The notes under the pieces were generated by a model. The model was not told the DNA's origin. It saw nothing but the letters and a program-made list of their open reading frames with translations, and did no database searches. Positions 8,023-15,275 of a DNA stretch of 64,000 nt are shown in pieces. The DNA is from Thioalkalivibrio paradoxus. GTDB taxonomy: Bacteria; Pseudomonadota; Gammaproteobacteria; Ectothiorhodospirales; Ectothiorhodospiraceae. Location of the stretch: the NCBI GenBank assembly GCA_011390565.1, contig JAABSC010000005.1, positions 1 through 64,000 on the forward strand, written 5' to 3'. Every line of letters begins with the position of its first letter. Position 1 is the stretch's first letter. Position numbers and translations under genes: made by a program.

Positions 8023-8789
8023 GGCCGCATCAGGTCGTAGGCCCAGGCGTGGATCAGGCGCGCGACGTAGGCGGTATGCTCCGGGCGCGTCAGCAGGTGG
8101 TCGGCCTGGTGCAGGGCCACGAAACTCTTCGGATGACGGGCGCGCTCGAAAATGCGCCGGGCATGGTCCACGCCGACTACGCTGTCCTTCGGCGCGTGCA
8201 GGATCAATAACGGACGTTCCAGGCGCTGCAACGCGCCATCGAGATCGGTTTCCTCCACCGACTCCAGAAACTCGCGCCCGATCGTGACGGTGCGGCCCCC
8301 GATCTCGATCTCGCCGTACCCGTGCTCGCGGATGCCGTGGGCGCGAGCCCCGAACAGCCGGGTCACATGGCCCGGCTCGGCCGGGGCCGCGATGGTGACG
8401 ACGCCGCGCAGCTCCGAACGCAGCCCGGCAAGGGCAAGCGCCATGGCGCCCCCGAAACTGTGCCCCACGAGCAGGTCGGTGGGGTAGCCGGTGTAGGCAT
8501 CGAAGGCGTCCAGCGCGGCGCCCAGATCTTCGCAGTAGGTCTGGAAGCTGCTGTCGACGAAGCGGCCCTCGGCGTCGCCCAGTCCCATGAAGTCGAAGCG
8601 CAGCGTGATCACGCCTTCCTGGGCCAGGGCGCGTGCCAGGCGCACGGTCGCCGGAAAGTCCTTGGAGCAGGCGAAGCAGTGCGCAATGCAGACCTGCCCC
8701 ACGGGCGTGCCTTCGGGCTGCGCCACGACGCCGCTCAGGCGGATGCCGCGCGGAGTGACGATTTCCAGTGTCTGGTTTCGGATACCCAT
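8013..8789 (-). CDS. Alpha/beta hydrolase
   Basis: The 258-residue protein has an alpha/beta-hydrolase fold. It has the oxyanion strand CIAHCFACSKDF, the segment GVITLRFDFMGLGDAEG, a nucleophile elbow GHSFGG (serine nucleophile), an aspartate in ILHAPKDSVVGV and a histidine in LHQADHLLT. The family relatives include stand-alone and OsmC-fused hydrolases of the YcjY type, acting on unknown esters or peptides. I start at 8789 (MGIRNQTLEIVTPRG). The stop lies inside the last codons of fpr on the other strand, a tail-to-tail overlap of ten bases. Confidence 0.87.
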   Translation of the reverse strand: MGIRNQTLEIVTPRGIRLSGVVAQPEGTPVGQVCIAHCFACSKDFPATVRLARALAQEGVITLRFDFMGLGDAEGRFVDSSFQTYCEDLGAALDAFDAYTGYPTDLLVGHSFGGAMALALAGLRSELRGVVTIAAPAEPGHVTRLFGARAHGIREHGYGEIEIGGRTVTIGREFLESVEETDLDGALQRLERPLLILHAPKDSVVGVDHARRIFERARHPKSFVALHQADHLLTRPEHTAYVARLIHAWAYDLMRPHQ

Positions 8790-8899
8790 GGGTTGCCCTG
8801 TTGATGGAAGATGCCGGGAATCCCCGGTGCACGCGACCCATGGCGGCGCCGCGCCTGCTCTGCGATGATACGCGAGCCAGTGGCAAGGCCGGGGGTTCC

Positions 8900-9103
8900 G
8901 TGACCGAAAACGAGAGTGAGACGCGCGCGCGGATCGCGGAGATGCATGCCGAGCACCAGGCGCTTGAAATCGCGATTCACGCACTGCAGGAGGCTCCGGC
9001 CCCGGACATGTTCGCGATGCGGCGTCTGAAGAAGCGCAAGCTCGTGCTCAAGGACAGCATCGCCCGATTGCGCAGCCGCCTGATCCCCGATCTGAACGCC
9101 TGA
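8900..9103 (+). CDS. YdcH/DUF465-family small coiled-coil protein
   Basis: This is a 67-residue protein starting at GTG 8900. It is almost wholly helical: RARIAEMHAEHQALEIAI then MRRLKKRKLVLKDSIARL, the DUF465 pattern in which a HxxL segment is followed by a basic KKxKLxLKD stretch. Function is unknown; members are abundant small cytosolic proteins of proteobacteria. An upstream ATG would add an unconserved arginine-rich leader, so GTG is preferred. A strong hairpin terminator begins eight bases after the stop. Confidence 0.8.
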   Translation: MTENESETRARIAEMHAEHQALEIAIHALQEAPAPDMFAMRRLKKRKLVLKDSIARLRSRLIPDLNA

Positions 9104-9110
9104 AACCGAA

Positions 9111-9136
9111 AACGCCCCGGATCGCTCCGGGGCGTT
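9111..9136. terminator. Bidirectional hairpin terminator
   Basis: A perfect 11-base stem, AACGCCCCGGA / TCCGGGGCGTT, closes a TCGC tetraloop. It lies between the stop of the YdcH-family gene (plus) and the stop of fccB (minus), so it can serve both. The T-tract is short on either side. Confidence 0.8.
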
Positions 9137-9181
9137 GTACTGCGGGAACGGCATGAGGGGGCGGATTCCGCCCCCCGGGGA

Positions 9182-10483
9182 TCAACCCCAGATGTCGGCG
9201 GTGATGCCGGTATACCAGCCCTTGGTATAGATGGCCTCCATCTGCCGTACCGATGCGGGGGCATCGGCCGGGCTGACGCCACCTGCACCTTCCACGCCAC
9301 CGAGCGTACCGTCATCCTTCAGAGCGTACACGGCCGCCACGCTGATGGCGTGATCCGGTGTGATCAGGCTGTAGCACGTGTTCGCCGTGGACGGGGACAA
9401 CGGATCCTTGCCAGCCAGGGCGTTGACGATGGCCGCGGCCGCGATCTTGCCCTGGTTGTTGGCGGAGTGACCGGACTTCGGCATGGCTCCGGCAACACTG
9501 GAGTCGCCGATCACGTAGATGCCGGGGTGGATGGTCGACTCGAAGGTCTGCTGGTTCACCGGGCACCAGAAGCCGTCGCCGGTCAGGCCGGTCTGCATCG
9601 CGATCTTGCCTGCCTGCTGCGGCGGAATGTAGTTCAGTACATCTGCCTTGACCGTGGTCAGACCGCTGTCGGAGATCGTGGTCAGGTTGGCCGCATCGAT
9701 TTCCTCGACCTGGCCGCCCCTGGAACTCGGCAGCCATTCGATCATGTCGCCATAGTGCTGTTCCCAGCCCGCCATGAACAGGCCCTGCTTGGAGAAGTTT
9801 TCCTTGTTGTCGAGGATGATGATCTTCGAGCGGGGCTTCGCCTGCTGGAAGTAATGCGCGACCATCGACGCACGCTCGTACGGCCCGGGTGGGCAGCGGA
9901 ACGGGTTGCCGGGTGCCACCATCACGAACACGCCGCCATCGGGCATCGCCTCGAGCTGGCTGCGCAGGATGCGGGTCTGGTCGCCGGCCTTCCACGCGTG
10001 CGGGATGCGTTCGGCATCCGCCGCGGTGATGCCCGGAACCGCGTCATAGCGGAAGTCGATACCCGGGGACATGATCAGATAGTCGTAGTTCATGGTGCTG
10101 CCGCCCGCGGTCATCACCGCGCGCTTGGCCGGGTCCACTTCGGTGACGCTGTCCTGCACCACGGTCACACCATGGCGACTGGCGAGTGCGTCGTAGGTCT
10201 GGGCGATCTCGTCCATGGTGGCGTGACCGCCGAGAACCCAGTTGCTGCCGTAGCACGTGTAGTACGTCGCGCTCGGTTCGATCAGCGTGACCTGCAGATC
10301 GGGCGAGAAGCGCTTCAGGTACTTGGCCGCCGTGGCGCCACCGGAGCCGCCCCCGATCACGATCACGTGGGCGCCGCGCGAAGCGGTGGAAGAACCGTTG
10401 GCGGCACAGCCGAAACCGGCCACGGTGGCGGCGCCACCGACGCCAACGGCTTTGAGGAAATTACGTCGTTTGATATTCGTCAT
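9182..10483 (-). CDS. fccB: Flavocytochrome c sulfide dehydrogenase, flavoprotein subunit
   Basis: FccB oxidises sulfide to sulfur in the periplasm and passes electrons through FAD to the cytochrome subunit FccA. The protein (433 residues) has a twin-arginine signal at residues 5-11 (KRRNFLK) and a lipobox-free hydrophobic stretch. It has the FAD-binding VIVIGGGSGGATAAKYLKR, PSATYYTCYGSNWVLGG, and cysteines in NPFRCPPGPYER and GFWCPVNQQTFES that fit the redox-active disulfide of the family. The C-terminus ends KGWYTGITADIWG as in other FCSD proteins. The gene follows fccA by 15 bases, with GGGGAGC ahead of the ATG. A hairpin terminator lies beyond its stop. Confidence 0.95.
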   Translation of the reverse strand: MTNIKRRNFLKAVGVGGAATVAGFGCAANGSSTASRGAHVIVIGGGSGGATAAKYLKRFSPDLQVTLIEPSATYYTCYGSNWVLGGHATMDEIAQTYDALASRHGVTVVQDSVTEVDPAKRAVMTAGGSTMNYDYLIMSPGIDFRYDAVPGITAADAERIPHAWKAGDQTRILRSQLEAMPDGGVFVMVAPGNPFRCPPGPYERASMVAHYFQQAKPRSKIIILDNKENFSKQGLFMAGWEQHYGDMIEWLPSSRGGQVEEIDAANLTTISDSGLTTVKADVLNYIPPQQAGKIAMQTGLTGDGFWCPVNQQTFESTIHPGIYVIGDSSVAGAMPKSGHSANNQGKIAAAAIVNALAGKDPLSPSTANTCYSLITPDHAISVAAVYALKDDGTLGGVEGAGGVSPADAPASVRQMEAIYTKGWYTGITADIWG

Positions 10484-10498
10484 TGGTCTCAGCTCCCC

Positions 10499-10807
10499 TT
10501 ATTGCTGCAAAGTCGCGATGTAATCGGCGATCAGCTCGATATCGGCCGCGCTGTAACCTTTGCTGTGGCGGTCCATGATCGTGGCGGGCCGCGACCCGTC
10601 GGCGAACGCCTGCATCTGGGAAACCATGAGATCGCGCGGGTAACCAACGAGGCCGGGCATGTTGCCGGTGGCGTCGATGCTGTGGCAGGTGAAGCACGAA
10701 GCGGACAGCAACTCGCCGCGTTCGACTTCGGCCGAAGCCTGGGGTGCGAGTGCCATCGCGGCCAAGGCGAGCGCGATGCCGGGGCCAAGAACTCTGGATC
10801 GTTTCAT
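10499..10807 (-). CDS. fccA: Flavocytochrome c sulfide dehydrogenase, monohaem cytochrome subunit
   Basis: This is a 102-residue exported cytochrome c. A Sec signal peptide (about residues 1-26, ending APQASA) precedes a single haem-binding CFTCHS at residues 38-43, and the Met in PATIMDRHSKGYS is a candidate distal haem ligand. A typical class I ending follows (ELIADYIATLQQ). Only one CxxCH is present, as in the short FccA form; Allochromatium has a larger dihaem version. ATG 10807 has GGAG upstream. It is first in the fccAB operon. The 238 bases upstream to the DUF3775 gene hold no gene and should contain the promoter. Confidence 0.93.
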   Translation of the reverse strand: MKRSRVLGPGIALALAAMALAPQASAEVERGELLSASCFTCHSIDATGNMPGLVGYPRDLMVSQMQAFADGSRPATIMDRHSKGYSAADIELIADYIATLQQ

Positions 10808-11045
10808 TATGGGGACTCCTCCATCGGGGGTTGAGCTGTGATTTCTTATCGGGTCGGTCGTGAAACGCCGGCCCTTGTTCTCCATCCGAAAGCCGCAAGG
10901 ATTTTGCGGTGCCGGATGTACCACGGGTACAGGCAAGGAGCGGATACGCACACGAGCCAGCACGCGTCGTACCTACCGCCTCCGAGAGAGGCTAGACCCT
11001 CGAAAGCGGGATTTCCAGGAAACCGGCAATGTATTTCAACCGGGG

Positions 11046-11435
11046 CTATTCCTCGTGGTCGATGCCCAGCGCTTCCAGGGCCTCGATGAGGTACTCGGAG
11101 ATCAGGGGTGTGGCAATGAGCCGGTCCATGATCTCGGGGCACCAGTTGTCCTCGGCGTCGCTTTTCGCCGCTTCCCACTCGTTCGGGCCGTAGTCACCGC
11201 GCCCCAGCCATTTCAGGGCGAGCAGCTCCGCCTGCTCGGCGGGTTCGAGGTTATGCACGGCCATTCGCAGCTCGCGCAGCGTGTTGTCGCTGCCGTGATC
11301 CGCCAGAATCTGCATGGCCCAGTCGCCGTCGTTGCCCTCGACGGAGTCATCGGGGAAGACCACTTCTTCCTTCGCGTGGAATTCCCGCGTGGAAGTGATG
11401 ATCCAGAGGACGGTTTCGAGGTTGAGGCGGAGCAT
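11046..11435 (-). CDS. DUF3775-family protein
   Basis: This is a 129-residue acidic cytosolic protein: LRLNLETVLWIITSTREF at the start, then LRMAVHNLEPAEQAELLALKWLGRGD, then WEAAKSDAEDNW and a C-terminal DRLIATPLISEYLIEALEALG. These are the conserved blocks of DUF3775, whose function is unknown. GGGAGAACG lies just ahead of the ATG. It is upstream of fccAB on the same strand but 238 bases away, so it is probably a separate transcript. It is divergent from the two-component cluster. Confidence 0.75.
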   Translation of the reverse strand: MLRLNLETVLWIITSTREFHAKEEVVFPDDSVEGNDGDWAMQILADHGSDNTLRELRMAVHNLEPAEQAELLALKWLGRGDYGPNEWEAAKSDAEDNWCPEIMDRLIATPLISEYLIEALEALGIDHEE

Positions 11436-11670
11436 GGAACGTTCTCCCTTGGTGGGTATTCCAGAGTTCCCGGCTTTCAGCGCTCAGGTCAAGCGCTTGG
11501 GCAGCCGCAGTCGTATGCTGGCGTATGGACGATCGGTGTCGTCTTCAGACAAGGTTCAGGCTAGGCTTCTAGTGTAATACGCAGGGATGAGTGCTGCATG
11601 GATCACGGGCGCCGTCCAGAGCGGTCATCCGGGGTATTCCGGCCCGTGACATCCCGAGGAGGAACGAGTG

Positions 11671-11961
11671 ATGGACAAGGATTGGAACGCAGCGGTCGGC
11701 CGGCTTCGGCACCCCGGTGTCGTGGCCTTGCTGGCCGTGCTGCTGCTGGCCATGCCGGTCGGCGCCCAGCCCCAGGCCCCGGCAGCGCCGCAGAGTCTGG
11801 AGGATGCGGTGGCTCAGGTCGAGCGGTCGCAGGCCGGCCGCATCCTCTCGGCACGGGGCGAGCAACGCGGGTCCAGCGTGGTGTACCGCATCCGCGTATT
11901 GACCCCGGACAGCGAGGTCCGGAATTTCGAGATCGTGGGTGCCGAGGACGCCCGGCCGTGA
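11671..11961 (+). CDS. Small exported PepSY-like protein
   Basis: The 96-residue protein has a signal peptide (hydrophobic VVALLAVLLLAMPVGAQ, cleavage likely after residue ~32). A short domain AVAQVERSQAGRILSARGEQ then VYRIRVLTPDSEVRNFEI resembles the PepSY-type strand-helix motif often found in small periplasmic proteins ahead of PhoPQ-like systems. AGGAACGAG precedes the start; GTG at 11668 is possible. Its stop overlaps the GTG of the response regulator by four bases, which makes co-translation likely. A modulator of the sensor kinase is an inference from position. Confidence 0.65.
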   Translation: MDKDWNAAVGRLRHPGVVALLAVLLLAMPVGAQPQAPAAPQSLEDAVAQVERSQAGRILSARGEQRGSSVVYRIRVLTPDSEVRNFEIVGAEDARP

Positions 11962-12659
11962 ATCTTCGGGTCGCGCTGGTCGAGGACGATGCCGCGCTGC
12001 GCGAGCGGGTGGCGGACACGTTGCGCCGCTCCGGCTGGCGGGTGGACACCGCCGAAGAGGGTAAGACCGGGCTGTACCTTCTCACCGAGTATGCCTGTGA
12101 CGTGGCCATCGTCGACCTGGGACTTCCCGGTCTCGACGGGCTCGACCTGATCCGGCGGGCGCGCAAGATGCTGCCGCGGTTGCCGATCCTGATTCTGACC
12201 GCCCGGGATCGATGGCAGGACAAGGTCGAGGGGCTCGAGGCGGGTGCGGACGATTACCTGACCAAGCCGTTTCACATCGAGGAACTGCAGGCGCGCCTGA
12301 AGGCCCTGGTTCGCCGCAGCCTGCAGGAGGGACAGGAACGGCTCGATTTCGGTGCGGTGGTGATCGACACGGCGACCGATTTGGTGTCGCTCCACGGTGA
12401 GCCGGTCACGTTGACCACATTCGAGTACCGTCTGCTGCTGCAGTTGGTGCGCCAGGCCGGGCGGCCCCTGAGCAAGGATCTGCTGTCCGACTATCTCTAC
12501 GAACACGACGCCGACCGCGAGAGCAACGTCGTCGAGGTGCTGATCGGACGGCTGCGGCGCAAACTCGACCCCGACGGCAGTCTGGGGGTGATCGAGACCC
12601 TGCGCGGACGCGGGTACCGGTTCGCGTTGCCGCCACGCGAGGCCCGCGAGGGCGAATGA
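11958..12659 (+). CDS. OmpR/PhoP-family response regulator
   Basis: The 233-residue protein has an N-terminal receiver with the acidic pair ED(D) at residues 9-11, the phospho-acceptor Asp at 53 (VAIVDLGLPGLDG), the switch Thr in ILILTARD and Lys in YLTKPF. A C-terminal winged helix follows (LTTFEYRLLLQLVRQAGRP, NVVEVLIGRLRRKLDP, VIETLRGRGYRF). The start GTG overlaps the stop of the small exported gene, and the stop overlaps the kinase ATG. It is the transcription factor of a PhoPQ-like pair. The target genes are unknown; its own operon is the usual first candidate. Confidence 0.93.
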   Translation: MNLRVALVEDDAALRERVADTLRRSGWRVDTAEEGKTGLYLLTEYACDVAIVDLGLPGLDGLDLIRRARKMLPRLPILILTARDRWQDKVEGLEAGADDYLTKPFHIEELQARLKALVRRSLQEGQERLDFGAVVIDTATDLVSLHGEPVTLTTFEYRLLLQLVRQAGRPLSKDLLSDYLYEHDADRESNVVEVLIGRLRRKLDPDGSLGVIETLRGRGYRFALPPREAREGE

Positions 12660-13963
12660 AGCCGGGTTCCAGCCTGACGCTGCGCATCAGCCTGGTCGCG
12701 GCGCTGGTGATTGCCGCGTTTTTCGTGGCGACGGCGACCCTCCTCGAACGGGCGTTTCGCGACAACGCCGAAGACGCGGTGATGACCCGTCTGGAAGCGC
12801 AGTTGCTGTTGCTGATGGGTGTGGCGGAAGTGGCCGGCCCCGATCGCGTGCAGATGCCGGAACCGCTTCCCGACGCGCGGCTTTCGCTGCCGTCGGGGGG
12901 ACTGTACGCGCGGATTCTGGACGGGGCGGGCGAGCCGCTCTGGCGTTCGATTTCCACTTTGGGTGTCGCGCCGGAGTCCTGGCGTGAAGGGCAGGGGTTT
13001 CGGCGGAGCATGACGGTGCAATGGGAAGGACAGGCGGGTTCGTTTCCGCTGACCTTCCAGGTGATCGAGGATCGCACTGCCTACGATGCCCAGATGGAGC
13101 GGTACCGGCGCACGCTCTGGGGTGCGCTGGCGCTGCTGACGGTGCTGCTGATCGCGGGACAGGCCCTTGCTCTGGGGATCTGGGGGCTGCGCCCGCTACG
13201 CCGGGTCGGCGCCGATCTCGAAGCCCTGCGCCAGGGCGCCAACCGCCGCCTCGAGGGTCCGTACCCCCGTGAGATCCAGGAGCTGACCAGCGGCATCAAC
13301 GCGTTGCTGGAGTTCGAGCATGCTCGGTTCGAGCGTCAGCAGCATGCCCTGGCGGACCTGGCGCACAGCTTGAAGACTCCGCTGTCTTCGCTGCGTCTCG
13401 GGCTGGAAGGCTCGAATGGCACGGATGCCGACTCCGGCGACCTGCTGCTGCAGGTGGGGCGCATGCAGGACCTGATCCAGCATGAGCTGAACCGGGCCGG
13501 GCGTCTGGGGCCTTCTCCGTTCCAGGCGCCGCTGGTGTTGGCACCGGTCATCGAACGCACCTGTGCCGCCTTGCGCCGGATCGCCGAACACCGCGGCGTC
13601 GTTCTGGAGACGTCGTTACAGGCGGAATGCGCGCTGCGCGTCGAGCCCGGCACGCTGTTTGAACTGCTGGGCAACGTGCTGGACAACGCGGTACGCCACG
13701 CGCGCACGCGGGTGCGTGTCAGTCTGGTCTGCGGCGGCGGTGCACTGGAGCTTGCGATCGACGACGACGGCCCCGGCATTCCGGCGGCGGAGCGGGATCA
13801 CGTTCTGCAGCGCGGGGTCCGCGGGGATACGCGACAAGGCGGCCAGGGGCTCGGGTTGCACATCGTGGACACACTGGTGCGGGATCACGGCGGCACCCTG
13901 CACATCGAGCAGGCTCCGGATCTGGGCGGCGCCCGCATCCGCATTGTGTTCCCCGGGGACTGA
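12656..13963 (+). CDS. PhoQ-like sensor histidine kinase
   Basis: The 435-residue inner-membrane kinase has TM1 at about residues 10-30 and a periplasmic region of ~120 residues with no recognised ligand domain. TM2 is at about 154-177 and is followed by a HAMP-like linker. The H-box is HSLKTPLSSLR with the phospho-His at 237. The ATP-binding domain carries NVLDNAVRHA (N box), DDDGPGIP (G1) and GQGLGLHIV (G2). The overall layout is that of PhoQ, which senses divalent cations, low pH or antimicrobial peptides; sensing here is not established. It is translationally coupled to the response regulator by an ATGA overlap. Confidence 0.92.
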   Translation: MKPGSSLTLRISLVAALVIAAFFVATATLLERAFRDNAEDAVMTRLEAQLLLLMGVAEVAGPDRVQMPEPLPDARLSLPSGGLYARILDGAGEPLWRSISTLGVAPESWREGQGFRRSMTVQWEGQAGSFPLTFQVIEDRTAYDAQMERYRRTLWGALALLTVLLIAGQALALGIWGLRPLRRVGADLEALRQGANRRLEGPYPREIQELTSGINALLEFEHARFERQQHALADLAHSLKTPLSSLRLGLEGSNGTDADSGDLLLQVGRMQDLIQHELNRAGRLGPSPFQAPLVLAPVIERTCAALRRIAEHRGVVLETSLQAECALRVEPGTLFELLGNVLDNAVRHARTRVRVSLVCGGGALELAIDDDGPGIPAAERDHVLQRGVRGDTRQGGQGLGLHIVDTLVRDHGGTLHIEQAPDLGGARIRIVFPGD

Positions 13964-13987
13964 ACGCCCCTCGCCGGCCGTATCGGC

Positions 13988-15235
13988 TCAGAGGGCAAAA
14001 GGCTCGATGGGCAGGGCGGTGTCGGCACCGCGCAGGCTGTCGGCGACGAGGCTCGCCGAGCCGCAGCTCAGCGTCCAGCCCAGATGGCCGGCGCCGGTGT
14101 TCAGGAACAGACCGGGCACGGATGTCGGACCCAGGATCGGGGTGCCGCGCGCACTCATCGGGCGCAGTCCGGTCCAGGGTTCCATCCGCTGCGGATCGAG
14201 CCGATCCGGCAGACGGGGCAGCGTGCGTCGGCACTGCGCCAGCACGTTGGCCGTGCGCGAGGCATTCAGGTTCAGGTCGGCGCCGGTGAACTCCGCGGTT
14301 CCGGCAAGGCGAAGGCGGCCGTTGAGCGGCGTCAGCACGACCTTGTTGGCGTCGTCGATGATCGGCAGCCGCGGGAGCTGGTCTTCGGGAAGATCGAGCG
14401 TCAGCGAATAGCCCTTCACCGGCGCCACGGGCAGGCGCAGCCCCAGGCGGCGCAGCAGTTGGGGAGCCGCGAAGCCGCTGGCAAGCACCACGGCGTCGGC
14501 GGCGATCGGACCGGCGGACGTCTCCACGCCGTTGATGCGGTCGCCGAACAGGCGCCAGCCGGTCACCCGCGTATTCGGACGCCAGCGCACCCCCGCCTGC
14601 TGCGCCGCCTCGGCAAGCGCGCGGGTAAACGCCGCGGCGTTGCCGATGGCGTCGCCCGGGAAGAACAAGGCTCCGCAGAGACGGTGTTCGATGGGCTGCA
14701 GCAGCGGCTCCTCGGCGCTCACGCGCGCCGGATCCCACTCCTCGAAATGTACGCCGACATCGGCCATGGCCCGGCTGGCGTCGCGGTTCTTCCGCAGGCT
14801 TTCCGGATCCTGGAAGATTTTCAGGATCCCGGACTCGACGAATCCGAAGTCGAGCCGCAGCTGGTCCTGGAGGGTCCGGAGCTGGCGGAGGGAGTATTCG
14901 GCGAGCCGGGCGTTGAGGAGCGTGTTGCGCTCGAAGCGTGTACGCCGGCTGTTCCACAGGAATTCGATGCCCCAGGGCAGGATTCCGGGCAGGGCCCGCG
15001 GGCGCAGCAGCAGGGGCGAGCTGTCGCGCCCGATGTAGCGCAGCATGTCCCAGCCGACGCCCGGCGCGTTCCAGGGTTCGGCGTGACTGGCGTGCAGCAT
15101 GCCGCCGTTGGCGGCACTGGCGCCTTGCGCGGGGAGATCGGCGGCATCCAGCAGGGTCACGTCGAGTCCGGCCGCCCGCAGGTACCAGGCGGTGGTGGTC
15201 CCGGTGACGCCGGCTCCGATCACGATCACGTGCAT
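13988..15235 (-). CDS. dadA: D-amino acid dehydrogenase-like FAD oxidoreductase
   Basis: The protein is ~415 residues. It starts with an FAD-binding Rossmann motif HVIVIGAGVTGTTTAWYL and has the DadA-type ASAANGGMLHASHAEPWN, PVKGYSLTLDLPED and a C-terminal GLFLNTGAGHLGWTLSCGSA. DadA deaminates D-amino acids to 2-oxo acids and passes electrons to the quinone pool at the inner membrane. Two ATG codons are in frame; 15235 has GAGGA nine bases upstream, and 15244 would put it too close. It is convergent with the kinase gene and 40 bases downstream of hrpA on the same strand. Related glycine oxidases share this fold, so the substrate is likely but not proven. Confidence 0.85.
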   Translation of the reverse strand: MHVIVIGAGVTGTTTAWYLRAAGLDVTLLDAADLPAQGASAANGGMLHASHAEPWNAPGVGWDMLRYIGRDSSPLLLRPRALPGILPWGIEFLWNSRRTRFERNTLLNARLAEYSLRQLRTLQDQLRLDFGFVESGILKIFQDPESLRKNRDASRAMADVGVHFEEWDPARVSAEEPLLQPIEHRLCGALFFPGDAIGNAAAFTRALAEAAQQAGVRWRPNTRVTGWRLFGDRINGVETSAGPIAADAVVLASGFAAPQLLRRLGLRLPVAPVKGYSLTLDLPEDQLPRLPIIDDANKVVLTPLNGRLRLAGTAEFTGADLNLNASRTANVLAQCRRTLPRLPDRLDPQRMEPWTGLRPMSARGTPILGPTSVPGLFLNTGAGHLGWTLSCGSASLVADSLRGADTALPIEPFAL

Positions 15236-15275
15236 TCCGTTCATTCCTCGTGGCTTCGGTTCAATGTACCCCACT

